Shown: positions 1 to 5,189 of the stretch, one piece after another
Position numbering within the stretch: position 1 is the first letter of the stretch
Layout of the letters: each line of letters starts with the position of its first letter
From: DASVBJ01 sp036375895
GTDB lineage: Bacteria > Actinomycetota > Actinomycetes > JACCUZ01
Assembly: GCA_036375895.1 (NCBI GenBank)
Contig: DASVBJ010000112.1
Location: forward strand, 1-8,035
DNA: 8,035 nucleotides
Direction of reading: 5' to 3'
Notes under the pieces: generated by a model
What the model saw: the letters and a program-made list of their open reading frames with translations, nothing else
What the model was told of the DNA's origin: nothing
Database searches by the model: none
Translations under genes and position numbers: made by a program

Positions 1-831
1 GATGGAGACGACGCCGACCCATACCTCCGGGACCTCGTCGAGGCTGACCCAGGCGCCGAGCCGCTGGGCGAACATCGGGTTCGTCGAGAGGCCGCCACCG
101 ACCCAGACGTCGAAGCCGGGGCCGAACTCCGGGTGGACCACGCCGACGAAGGAGACGTCGTTGGCCTCGTGCGCGACGTCGAGGCTCGGTGAGCCGGAGA
201 TCGCGGTCTTGAACTTGCGGGGCAGGTTCGAGTACTCCGGCTTGCCGATGTAGCGCTTGACGATCTCGTTGATCGCGGGCGTGCCGTCGATGACCTCGTC
301 GAGCGACTCTCCCGCCAGCGGAGAGCCCAGCACCACGCGAGGGCAGTCGCCGCACGCCTCGGTCGTGGACAGGCCCACGGCCTCCAGCTTCTCCCAGATC
401 GCGGGCACGTCCTCGATGCGGATCCAGTGCAGCTGGATGTTCTGCCGGTCGGTGATGTCGGCGGTGTCGCGGGCGTACTCCTGCGCCACCTCGGCGATGG
501 CGCGCAGCTGATCCGTGCTGAGCTGGCCGCCGTCGACGCGGACCCGCAGCATGAAGAACTCGTCGTCGAGCTCGTGCGGCTCGAGGATCGCGGTCTTGCC
601 GCCGTCGACGCCCGGGCGCCGCTGGGTGTAGAGGCCCCACCAGCGGAAGCGGCCTCTGAGGTCGGCCGGGTCGATCGAGGCGAAGCCGAGGTGGGCGTAG
701 ATGTCCTCGATCCGGGCGCGGACGTTGAGGCCGTCGTCGTCCTTCTTGACGCGCTCGTTCGGCGTCAGCGGCTCGCGGTGGCCGAGGGCCCACTGGCCCT
801 GGCCCTTGCGGGTAGCGGTGGTCGGCGCCAT
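1..831 (-). CDS. sirA: Ferredoxin-dependent sulfite reductase (SirA/NirA), N-terminal half, cut by window edge
   Basis: Siroheme/[4Fe-4S] enzyme that reduces sulfite to sulfide with ferredoxin electrons in cytosolic assimilatory sulfur metabolism. The 277 visible residues closely resemble what I recall of the Mycobacterium tuberculosis enzyme: QWALGHREPL near residues 13-22, RGRFRWWGLYTQR at 59-71, a DTADITDRQNIQLHW stretch near 122-136, TEACGDCPRVVLGSPLAGES near 157-176, and WVGGGLSTNP at 243-252. Tyr68 and Cys160 fall where the mycobacterial enzyme has its covalent Tyr69-Cys161 active-site link. The family is about 550 residues long; the C-terminal half, which carries the cluster cysteines, lies off the left edge. 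The ATG at 831 is chosen because the protein aligns from its first residues and a GGAGA sits 9 nt upstream (841-845). Expression is probably set by the leader peptide ORF and hairpin upstream. Family members can be labelled nitrite or sulfite reductase; the Tyr/Cys pair favours sulfite. Confidence 0.95.
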   Translation of the reverse strand, partial: MAPTTATRKGQGQWALGHREPLTPNERVKKDDDGLNVRARIEDIYAHLGFASIDPADLRGRFRWWGLYTQRRPGVDGGKTAILEPHELDDEFFMLRVRVDGGQLSTDQLRAIAEVAQEYARDTADITDRQNIQLHWIRIEDVPAIWEKLEAVGLSTTEACGDCPRVVLGSPLAGESLDEVIDGTPAINEIVKRYIGKPEYSNLPRKFKTAISGSPSLDVAHEANDVSFVGVVHPEFGPGFDVWVGGGLSTNPMFAQRLGAWVSLDEVPEVWVGVVSI

Positions 832-876
832 GCGCGGCGTTCTCCGGGTGGTGGGGCGCGCGGGGTACGCCGAGGA

Positions 877-892
877 GCCCCCGATCGGGGGC
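877..892 (-). promoter_or_regulatory. Perfect GC palindrome/hairpin in the sirA leader
   Basis: GCCCCCGATCGGGGGC is a perfect 16-bp inverted repeat. As RNA it forms a 6-bp G+C stem with a GATC loop. It lies between the stop of the leader peptide ORF (937) and the sirA start (831), where an attenuator would be expected. No T-run follows on the minus strand, so it is not a classical intrinsic terminator. A DNA operator for a dimeric regulator is equally possible. Confidence 0.45.
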
Positions 893-936
893 GTGAACCG
901 GCGCGACCGTGCGCCGTCGGGAAAGGGACGGCTGGG

Positions 937-1020
937 TCAGGCCGTCATACAGACCGCGCTCGACACGTGGCCGTGGTCCACGTGGAGCCGCGCGACGAGG
1001 TGCGCGCCGGTCGAGAACAT
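937..1020 (-). CDS. Leader peptide of the sulfite reductase gene, 27 aa
   Basis: A 27-residue ORF starting at ATG 1020 and ending with TGA at 937-939, 105 nt upstream of sirA on the same strand. It contains LVARLHVD (residues 8-15) followed by VSSAVC (19-24). This matches the pattern I know from short actinobacterial peptides annotated as putative leader peptide upstream of sulfur-assimilation genes, roughly RxHVDxxRVxSAxC. The single Cys codon is TGT, which looks uncommon in this GC-rich DNA, and lies four codons before the stop. The inferred role is a cysteine sensor: stalling at the Cys codon would change folding of the downstream leader, which holds the hairpin at 877-892. No Shine-Dalgarno sequence is visible before the ATG, so a leaderless or weakly initiated ORF is likely, though I see no clear TANNNT box. 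The peptide itself probably has no function beyond being translated. Confidence 0.8.
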   Translation of the reverse strand: MFSTGAHLVARLHVDHGHVSSAVCMTA

Positions 1021-1154
1021 GTCGAAGAAGGTGCCAGCCGGTCGCGCGGGTGTCCATCCGGTCCCAGCATCCGGAACGACCGGGTTGCGCTGCGACTCGG
1101 TGGCTGCGGTCGGGTGCCTTGCCGGACTGCGGCGCCGGTGTGAGAGTCGGCTGC

Positions 1155-1808
1155 GTGTCGACCTTCACCGGCTTCTCCGACCGTGCCCTGGACTTCTATG
1201 CCGCCCTCGGGGCGACCAACACCCGGGAGTTCTGGGCCGAGCACAAGACGGTCTTCGAGGACGAGGTCCGGGGGCCGATGCAGGCCCTGGTGGGTGAGCT
1301 GGAGGACGAGTTCGGGCCGAGCACCGTCTTCCGGCCGCACCGGGACACCCGCTTCAGCCGGGACAAGTCTCCCTACAAGACCCACCAGGGCGCCCTTGCC
1401 GGGGTCGGGCCCGGCATCGGCTACTACGTGCAGCTCGACGCGACGGGTCTGTCGGCCGGCGGCGGCTTCCACTCGCACGGGCCGGACCAGGTCGGGCGCT
1501 ACCGGGACGCGGTCGACGCGGAGTCCACGGGCTCCGAGCTGGCCACGATCGTGGCCGCCCTGCGGGCGAGCGGCTTCGAGATCGAGGGCGAGCAGCTGAA
1601 GACTCGGCCCCGGGGGTACGCCGGGGACCATCCGCGCATCGAGCTGCTCCGCCGGAAGTCGCTGATGGCGATCAAACGGTTCGGCGCGCCGTCCTGGCTG
1701 GCGAGCCCGAAGGCGCTCGACGAGGTGCGGACCGCCTGGCGTCAGGTCGCGCCGCTCAGCACCTGGATCGTGGCCAACGTCGGCGCCGCCGAGGTCGACG
1801 AGTCCTGA
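1155..1808 (+). CDS. DUF2461 family protein, 217 aa
   Basis: A conserved bacterial protein of unknown function (DUF2461/TIGR02453 type). Diagnostic segments are FTGFSDRALDFYAAL at residues 4-18, a charged block containing FRPHRDTRFSRDKSPYKTH (59-77), GYYVQLDATGLSAGGGF (89-105) and LKTRPRGYAGDHPR (148-161). The length of about 217 residues is normal for the family, and no signal peptide or membrane segment is seen, so it is probably cytosolic. The GTG at 1155 is chosen because family members start just before the FTGF motif; an in-frame GTG at 1140 would add five residues. Initiation signals are weak, with only GAGAG about 10 nt upstream. The gene is divergent from the sirA leader peptide ORF, with 134 bp between the starts. 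Its stop codon is one base from a copy of the whiB7 3' end, which suggests the two genes were once convergent neighbours. No biochemical role can be assigned. Confidence 0.9.
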   Translation: MSTFTGFSDRALDFYAALGATNTREFWAEHKTVFEDEVRGPMQALVGELEDEFGPSTVFRPHRDTRFSRDKSPYKTHQGALAGVGPGIGYYVQLDATGLSAGGGFHSHGPDQVGRYRDAVDAESTGSELATIVAALRASGFEIEGEQLKTRPRGYAGDHPRIELLRRKSLMAIKRFGAPSWLASPKALDEVRTAWRQVAPLSTWIVANVGAAEVDES

Positions 1809-1809
1809 G

Positions 1810-1856
1810 CTCCCGGCGTCAGGCCGCGGGCCGCTCCTTGCGCGGCCGGCCGCGGC
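1810..1856. repeat. 47-bp direct repeat, copy A: orphan fragment of the whiB7 3' end
   Basis: Identical to 2881-2927 except at one base (C1846 against T2917). Read on the minus strand it encodes a fragment ending RGRPRKERPAA plus TGA, the AT-hook tail of WhiB7, together with 9 nt beyond the stop. Nothing WhiB-like continues past 1857, so this is a detached tail and not a gene. It lies directly after the DUF2461 stop codon (1806-1808). Confidence 0.9.
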
Positions 1857-1902
1857 TGGTGGGGCCAAGTACTCCGGGGTCCGGTGTGTCGCCGTGTTGC
1901 GA

Positions 1903-1929
1903 AGTGCAAGGCGAGCGGCGCTTGGCACT
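1903..1929. promoter_or_regulatory. Inverted repeat just before the DUF3626 start
   Basis: AGTGCAAG (1903-1910) and CTTGGCACT (1921-1929) form an inverted repeat with one bulged G and a 10-nt centre. It ends 9 nt before the preferred GTG start at 1939. It could be an operator, or a hairpin blocking initiation. CACTAT at 1926-1931 lies 7 nt before that start and could be a weak -10 box for a leaderless transcript. No good -35 is visible. Confidence 0.3.
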
Positions 1930-1938
1930 ATCAGCTGC

Positions 1939-2817
1939 GTGAGGAGCGAGACGAGCACCTGGGCAGCACGCGCTACGGAGCACGTGGCGCGTGCGTCGTC
2001 GGGCGGGACGCTGGATCGGTCACTGCGTGTGACCCTGAACTTCCACCCCGACCGCCTTCTCGACGGCGCCACCGTGTTGGAGTGGCTCGCCCGCGACGGC
2101 GTCTACCGCTCGCAGTTCGAGACCGGCACCAGCAACGGCGGGCTCACCGCGCACCCCGGCGGCGCACGGTGGCGGTGGGAGCAGCGCATGTTCGGGCACG
2201 TCTACGACGACGCCCCGGTCGCGGAGCGGCCGAAGTACGGTGCCCTCAACCACCGTCGTCGCCGCATCGGCGCCGCGCCACGGTTCGGCTCGGCGCACGT
2301 GCGCCTGACCGAAGCCGTGCTGGACCGGAGCACGTTCTGCTTCCCCGACTCGGTGTTCGAGCCCACTGCGATGGCGACCGCTGACTGTTTCGACCTGTTC
2401 AGCCTCGTCGACCTCTTCGACGCACGTGAACGCACCGACAAGGTCGAGGCCACCGAAGGGGGCCTGCTCGATGACTACATCGAGGCGCACGTCCACGGCA
2501 CGATCGAGCTCGCCGCAGACGTCGAGGCCGTGGTCTTGGACCCGTCCTTCCGCGGCTCGGTCATCGAGGACCAGGCCACGTCCCTCGGTGTGCCGGTGGA
2601 GTGGCACGAGGGGCGGCGGTTGAGGGTGGAGACTCTGGCCGAGCACCCCGAGTTCCGCGGCCCGCGCATCGTCGAGGTCGGCCGCCGGGTCGCCGACGGC
2701 GGCGTCCTGGACGCGGCGACCATCGGTCGGGCAGCGCTCGCCGGGCACGAAGACCCTCAGGACCTGAAGAAGGTCTGGCACTGCGTCGCGCGGTTCGGCA
2801 GGCCGGTCGGCAGCTGA
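1939..2817 (+). CDS. DUF3626 family protein, about 292 aa
   Basis: Recognised as a DUF3626 protein from conserved blocks: LRVTLNFHPDR (residues 29-39), DGVYRSQFETGTSNGGLT (53-70), ERPKYGALN (96-104), GAAPRFGSAHVRL (111-123), STFCFPDSVFEPT (131-143), LDDYIEAHVHG (177-187) and VEAVVLDPSFRG (195-206). The family has no established function that I know of, and no signal peptide or membrane helix is seen. The spacing of a conserved His/Arg strand, a TGTS segment and a later Glu-containing strand loosely recalls ADP-ribosyltransferases; this is speculation. The GTG at 1939 gives the usual short N-terminal helix before the first block; a GTG at 1894 would add 15 atypical residues. Neither has a Shine-Dalgarno sequence. 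The gene sits alone between the two copies of the whiB7 3' end, which suggests later acquisition. Confidence 0.85.
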   Translation: MRSETSTWAARATEHVARASSGGTLDRSLRVTLNFHPDRLLDGATVLEWLARDGVYRSQFETGTSNGGLTAHPGGARWRWEQRMFGHVYDDAPVAERPKYGALNHRRRRIGAAPRFGSAHVRLTEAVLDRSTFCFPDSVFEPTAMATADCFDLFSLVDLFDARERTDKVEATEGGLLDDYIEAHVHGTIELAADVEAVVLDPSFRGSVIEDQATSLGVPVEWHEGRRLRVETLAEHPEFRGPRIVEVGRRVADGGVLDAATIGRAALAGHEDPQDLKKVWHCVARFGRPVGS

Positions 2818-2822
2818 GCGGC

Positions 2823-2841
2823 GCCGCGGAGCCGGCGCGGC
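2823..2841. terminator. Possible GC hairpin between DUF3626 and whiB7
   Basis: GCCGCG (2823-2828) and CGCGGC (2836-2841) can pair across a 7-nt loop, starting 6 nt after the DUF3626 stop. There is no T-run on either strand, so termination efficiency is doubtful. It could serve the convergent DUF3626 and whiB7 transcripts. Confidence 0.3.
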
Positions 2842-2880
2842 ACCTCGTCGGCGATTACCGCGAACGGCGGCTCGTCGGCT

Positions 2881-2927
2881 CTCCCGGCGTCAGGCCGCGG
2901 GCCGCTCCTTGCGCGGTCGGCCGCGGC
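2881..2927. repeat. 47-bp direct repeat, copy B: 3' end of intact whiB7
   Basis: The second copy of the repeat at 1810-1856, 1,071 bp away in the same orientation, with 46 of 47 bases identical. Here it is the genuine end of whiB7: the AT-hook codons, the TGA (2890-2892) and 9 nt downstream. The match ends at 2881 on one side and 2927 on the other. The intact gene on one side and a detached tail on the far side is the topology left by integration at a gene's 3' end, or by a duplication. Confidence 0.9.
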
Positions 2928-3189
2928 CCCGCTTGCTGGCGACGACCACGCCGTCCTGGAAGATCTCGCCGCCCCAGACCCCCCAGGGCTCGCGTCGCTC
3001 CATCGCGCCGGCCAGGCAGCCGACCCGTAGCGGGCAGCCGCCACAGAGGTGCTTGGCCTGCTCGAGCCGGACGGGCGACTCGGCGAACCACAGCTCCGGC
3101 TCGCGCACGCACGGCGTCGGGACCTCGACGACGGTGTGGTCGGCCCAGCGACTCTGATCTCTGCTCAGACTCTGATCTCTGCTCACCAC
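2890..3189 (-). CDS. whiB7: WhiB7-type iron-sulfur transcriptional regulator, 99 aa
   Basis: A Wbl protein that binds a [4Fe-4S] cluster and, in the WhiB7 group, works with the primary sigma factor to activate intrinsic antibiotic-resistance and redox genes, including its own. Cluster ligands are Cys27, Cys49, Cys52 and Cys58 (C-X21-C-X2-C-X5-C). The sigma-binding GVWGGE turn is at 70-75 and an AT-hook, GRGRPRK, at 88-94; the AT-hook separates WhiB7 from other Wbl proteins. The length is normal. Tandem GTG codons at 3189 and 3186 are the only plausible starts, and no strong Shine-Dalgarno sequence precedes them. An 18-bp tandem duplication makes residues 3-14 a repeated SRDQS segment, outside the conserved domain. 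A short ORF ends 7 nt upstream, which may couple translation. The last 38 bp of the gene are duplicated 1.07 kb away. Confidence 0.93.
   Translation of the reverse strand: MVSRDQSLSRDQSRWADHTVVEVPTPCVREPELWFAESPVRLEQAKHLCGGCPLRVGCLAGAMERREPWGVWGGEIFQDGVVVASKRGRGRPRKERPAA
3151..3186. repeat. 18-bp tandem duplication in the whiB7 N terminus
   Basis: ACTCTGATCTCTGCTCAG (3151-3168) is followed at once by ACTCTGATCTCTGCTCAC (3169-3186), 17 of 18 bases identical. The unit is a multiple of three, so it only adds six residues (an SRDQS repeat) to the poorly conserved N terminus of WhiB7. It probably arose by replication slippage. It is noticeably less GC-rich than the surrounding DNA. Confidence 0.95.
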
Positions 3190-3196
3190 GACCCGC

Positions 3197-3286
3197 CTAG
3201 AACGAGAGCGTCCGCCCAGAAGGCGTCCGTAGATCGACCTCCTCGAGCACCCGGCGTCGCGGCCTCACCATCATCACGGAGCGCAT
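3197..3286 (-). CDS. Candidate upstream ORF in the whiB7 leader, 29 aa
   Basis: An ORF from ATG 3286 to TAG 3197-3199, preceded by GAGGTGAGG (3291-3299), a good Shine-Dalgarno sequence 4 nt from the ATG. Its stop lies 7 nt before the first GTG of whiB7 and in another frame, so terminating ribosomes could reinitiate on whiB7. The peptide begins MRSVMMVRPRRR and ends GRTLSF; I recognise no family. whiB7 genes in mycobacteria and streptomycetes are known to be controlled by upstream ORFs whose translation under ribosome-targeting antibiotics decides read-through, so the position is meaningful. In the cases I know, the upstream ORF sits further upstream and a terminator lies in between, which differs from this tight arrangement. 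Translation is not proven. Confidence 0.45.
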   Translation of the reverse strand: MRSVMMVRPRRRVLEEVDLRTPSGRTLSF

Positions 3287-3320
3287 CTCGCCTCACCTCG
3301 CCTCCCTGCTGACCCGACCG

Positions 3321-3326
3321 ACGCTA
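3321..3326 (-). promoter_or_regulatory. Candidate -10 box for the whiB7 transcript
   Basis: TAGCGT on the minus strand fits the actinobacterial TANNNT -10 consensus and lies 34 nt before the upstream ORF start. No convincing TTGACN -35 is found at 17-18 nt. A GGAAC sits 14 nt upstream of the box, and with the CGTC at 3320-3323 it could instead read as an ECF-sigma type pair with a 19-nt spacer. Neither reading is secure. Confidence 0.25.
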
Positions 3327-3351
3327 GGCGGCCCCTCCGACAGTTCCGGGG

Positions 3352-3391
3352 CCGTGAAGGCCGGACTTGGCTGGCATGCCGGCATTCACGG
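3352..3391. terminator. Large imperfect inverted repeat between the aidB-like gene and whiB7
   Basis: The arms CCGTGAAGGCCGG (3352-3364) and CCGGCATTCACGG (3379-3391) pair at 12 of 13 positions around a 14-nt loop. It is the strongest stem in the 261-bp gap 3287-3547. It could terminate the acyl-CoA dehydrogenase transcript before whiB7. No T-run follows on either strand, which is common for terminators in such GC-rich genomes but leaves an operator or attenuator role open. Confidence 0.5.
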
Positions 3392-3421
3392 AGGTTGACT
3401 CGGCGGGCACGCAGAACTCAT

Positions 3422-3440
3422 CGCTGCGCGCGCCGCAGCG
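3422..3440. terminator. Short hairpin downstream of the aidB-like gene
   Basis: CGCTGCG (3422-3428) and CGCAGCG (3434-3440) form a 7-bp stem with a 5-nt loop. It is one of three stem-loops stacked between the end of the acyl-CoA dehydrogenase gene and the whiB7 leader, and may contribute to termination. No T-run is present. Confidence 0.35.
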
Positions 3441-3461
3441 GTCAGGTCGCCGCAGTCACCG

Positions 3462-3477
3462 CGCGCTGATCAGCGCG
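3462..3477. terminator. Perfect 16-bp palindrome downstream of the aidB-like gene
   Basis: CGCGCTGATCAGCGCG is a perfect palindrome able to form a 6-bp stem with a GATC loop; CC and GG pairs continue after one mismatch. It lies about 70 nt past the acyl-CoA dehydrogenase stop. It is either part of a terminator or a dimeric protein-binding site. Confidence 0.4.
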
Positions 3478-3506
3478 GGGGAGGGCGCCGCAAGAGGCCT
3501 GGGCGA

Positions 3507-3550
3507 GGGGTGGCAGGCGGGACGATGAGAGGTGGCGGGCGGGACGATCA
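3507..3550. repeat. 22-bp tandem repeat at the stop codon of the aidB-like gene
   Basis: Starting at the TGA of the acyl-CoA dehydrogenase gene (minus strand), a 22-bp unit is repeated once: 3529-3550 and 3507-3528, 19 of 22 bases identical. The shared core is ATCGTCCCGCC followed by GCCACC. The second unit is non-coding. This looks like a slippage duplication of the gene end. Confidence 0.85.
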
Positions 3551-5170
3551 CGCCACGGGAGGCGTGGCCCGCTCGACGATCGCGGCGGTGTCGAGCCCGG
3601 GCGGCAGGGTGCCGAGGGCGTGACCCCAGTCGCGGTCCAGGCGGGTCGCGCAGAAGGCGTCCGCGACGTACGCCGGGGCGTGCCGCACGAGCAGCGACCC
3701 CTGCAGCACCAGCGCCATCAGCTCGACGAGCCGCCGCGCCGTCGCCTCGTCGGCAACCGTGACCGCCTTGCGCAGCGCGTCGGCGGCCTCGTCGAGGCGG
3801 GCGTCGCCGCCCCGGGCCTGCTCGACCTCGGCGAAGAACGCCTCGACCGAGGCCGGCTCCTTGCGCAGCGCCCGCAGCACGTCCAGCGCGTTGACGTTGC
3901 CCGAGCCCTCCCAGATGGAGTTGAGCGGCGCCTCGCGGTAGAGCCGGGGCAGGCCGCTGTCCTCGACGTACCCGTTGCCGCCGAGGCACTCCAGCGCCTC
4001 GCCGACCAGGACGGGGGTGCGCTTGCACACCCAGTACTTACCGACCGCCACGGCCAGCCGGCGCAGGTCGCGCTCGCCGGCGTCGAACGCCGCGGCGAGC
4101 CGCATCGCCAGGGCGGTCGCCGCCTCCGACTCGACCGCGAGGTCGGCCAGGACGTTGCGCATCAGCGGCTTCTCGGCCAGCACCGAGCCGAACGCCGACC
4201 GGTGGGCGGCGTGGTGGGTGGCCTGGGCCACCGCCTGCCGCATCAGCGCGGTCGAGCCCAGCACGCAGTCCAGGCGGGTCATCGACACCATCTCGATGAT
4301 CGTCGCGACCCCTCGCCCCTCGTCGCCGAGCCGGCGGGCCCAGGTGCCGTCGAGCTCGATCTCGCTGGAGGCGTTGGACCGGTTGCCGAGCTTGTCCTTG
4401 AGCCGCTGGATCCGGAAGACGTTGCGCACCCCGTCGTCGAGCACGCGCGGGACCACGAAGCAGGTGAGTCCGCCGGGGGCCTGGGCGAGGACGAGGAAGA
4501 CGTCGCTCATCGGGGCGGAGCAGAACCACTTGTGCCCGGTGAGCGCGTACTCCCCGTCGGCGCTCAGCGGCACCGCGCGGGTGGTGTTGGTGCGCACGTC
4601 GGAGCCGCCCTGCTTCTCCGTCATGCCCATCCCGGCGATGCTGCCGGCCTTGCCGGCCGGTGCGCGCAGGCCGAAGTCGTACGTCGTGGAGACCAGCCGG
4701 GGCACCCACTCGTCGGCCACCGCCGGGTCGGTGCGCAGCGCGGGCACCGCGGCGTAGGTCATCGACACCGGGCAGCCGTGGCCCGCTTCCACCTGGGACC
4801 AGACGACGAACCCCGCGGCGCGCCGCACGTGGGGGGACGGACCGGCGCCGGACCCCCAGGGCGCGGCGTGCAGCCCCTCGCGCACGGCGACCCGCATGAG
4901 CTCGTGCCACGACGGGTGGAAGTCGACCTCGTCGACGCGGTGGCCGTACCGGTCGTGGGTGCGAAGCACCGGCGGATGGCTGTTGGCCTCCACACCCCAG
5001 CGCTGGGCCTCCTCGGTGCCGGCCAGGGCGCCCAGCGCCTGCAGGCCGGGGACCGGGCCGTCCCCGGCGTACCGCCGCACCGCCTCGGCCAGCGCGCGGT
5101 CCGCGCCGAACACGTCGTAGCCGACCAGGGGAGGCGGCTGGTTGGTCACTTCGTGGGTGGGGCCGCTCAT
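3548..5170 (-). CDS. aidB: AidB-type acyl-CoA dehydrogenase family flavoprotein, 540 aa
   Basis: A flavin-binding acyl-CoA dehydrogenase homologue of the AidB branch. E. coli AidB (about 541 residues) is induced during the adaptive response to alkylating agents, binds DNA and has weak isovaleryl-CoA dehydrogenase activity; whether this protein acts on DNA or on an acyl-CoA is unknown. The whole length matches: NQPPPLVGYDVF at residues 10-21, VEAGHGCPVSMTYAA (127-141), GMGMTEKQGGSDV (180-192), LKDKLGNRSNASSE (257-270), ECLGGNGYVEDSGLPRLYRE (394-413) and NSIWEGSGN (417-425). The ATG at 5170 is preferred; a GTG at 5218 would add 16 residues reaching into the divergent gene. TACGGT lies 7 nt before the ATG, which fits a leaderless transcript; an AGGA 3 nt from the ATG is a weak alternative signal. 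It diverges from the YihY gene with only 19 bp between the starts. Confidence 0.92.
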   Translation of the reverse strand: MSGPTHEVTNQPPPLVGYDVFGADRALAEAVRRYAGDGPVPGLQALGALAGTEEAQRWGVEANSHPPVLRTHDRYGHRVDEVDFHPSWHELMRVAVREGLHAAPWGSGAGPSPHVRRAAGFVVWSQVEAGHGCPVSMTYAAVPALRTDPAVADEWVPRLVSTTYDFGLRAPAGKAGSIAGMGMTEKQGGSDVRTNTTRAVPLSADGEYALTGHKWFCSAPMSDVFLVLAQAPGGLTCFVVPRVLDDGVRNVFRIQRLKDKLGNRSNASSEIELDGTWARRLGDEGRGVATIIEMVSMTRLDCVLGSTALMRQAVAQATHHAAHRSAFGSVLAEKPLMRNVLADLAVESEAATALAMRLAAAFDAGERDLRRLAVAVGKYWVCKRTPVLVGEALECLGGNGYVEDSGLPRLYREAPLNSIWEGSGNVNALDVLRALRKEPASVEAFFAEVEQARGGDARLDEAADALRKAVTVADEATARRLVELMALVLQGSLLVRHAPAYVADAFCATRLDRDWGHALGTLPPGLDTAAIVERATPPVA

Positions 5171-5189
5171 GTGTCCTACCGTAGAGCCC
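5171..5189. promoter_or_regulatory. Symmetric bidirectional -10 core serving two leaderless genes
   Basis: The whole gap between the aidB-like ATG (5170, minus) and the YihY GTG (5190, plus) is 19 bp, centred on TACCGTA (5177-5183). The plus strand reads TACCGT (5177-5182) and the minus strand TACGGT (5183-5178). Both fit TANNNT, and each ends exactly 7 nt before its own start codon, as expected for transcription starting at or next to the start codon. The -35 regions would lie inside the opposite gene and are not obvious. Confidence 0.6.

Noticed and set aside
1140..1154. The upstream GTG (1140) as the DUF2461 start
   Set aside because: It adds five residues not expected before the conserved FTGF motif and has no better ribosome-binding site than the GTG at 1155.
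1903..1931. A CIRCE-like heat-shock operator before DUF3626
   Set aside because: The TTGGCACT half looks similar, but CIRCE has inner GCACTC/GAGTGC arms facing the other way with a fixed 9-bp spacer. The arms here are inverted relative to that.
945..2072. A 375-codon open frame on the minus strand
   Set aside because: Antisense to DUF2461 and the DUF3626 start and overlapping the leader peptide in another frame. It has no domain, and the plus-strand DUF2461 motifs are clear.
3151..3186. A short CRISPR-like array
   Set aside because: Two directly abutting units without spacers, inside a coding region: a plain tandem duplication.
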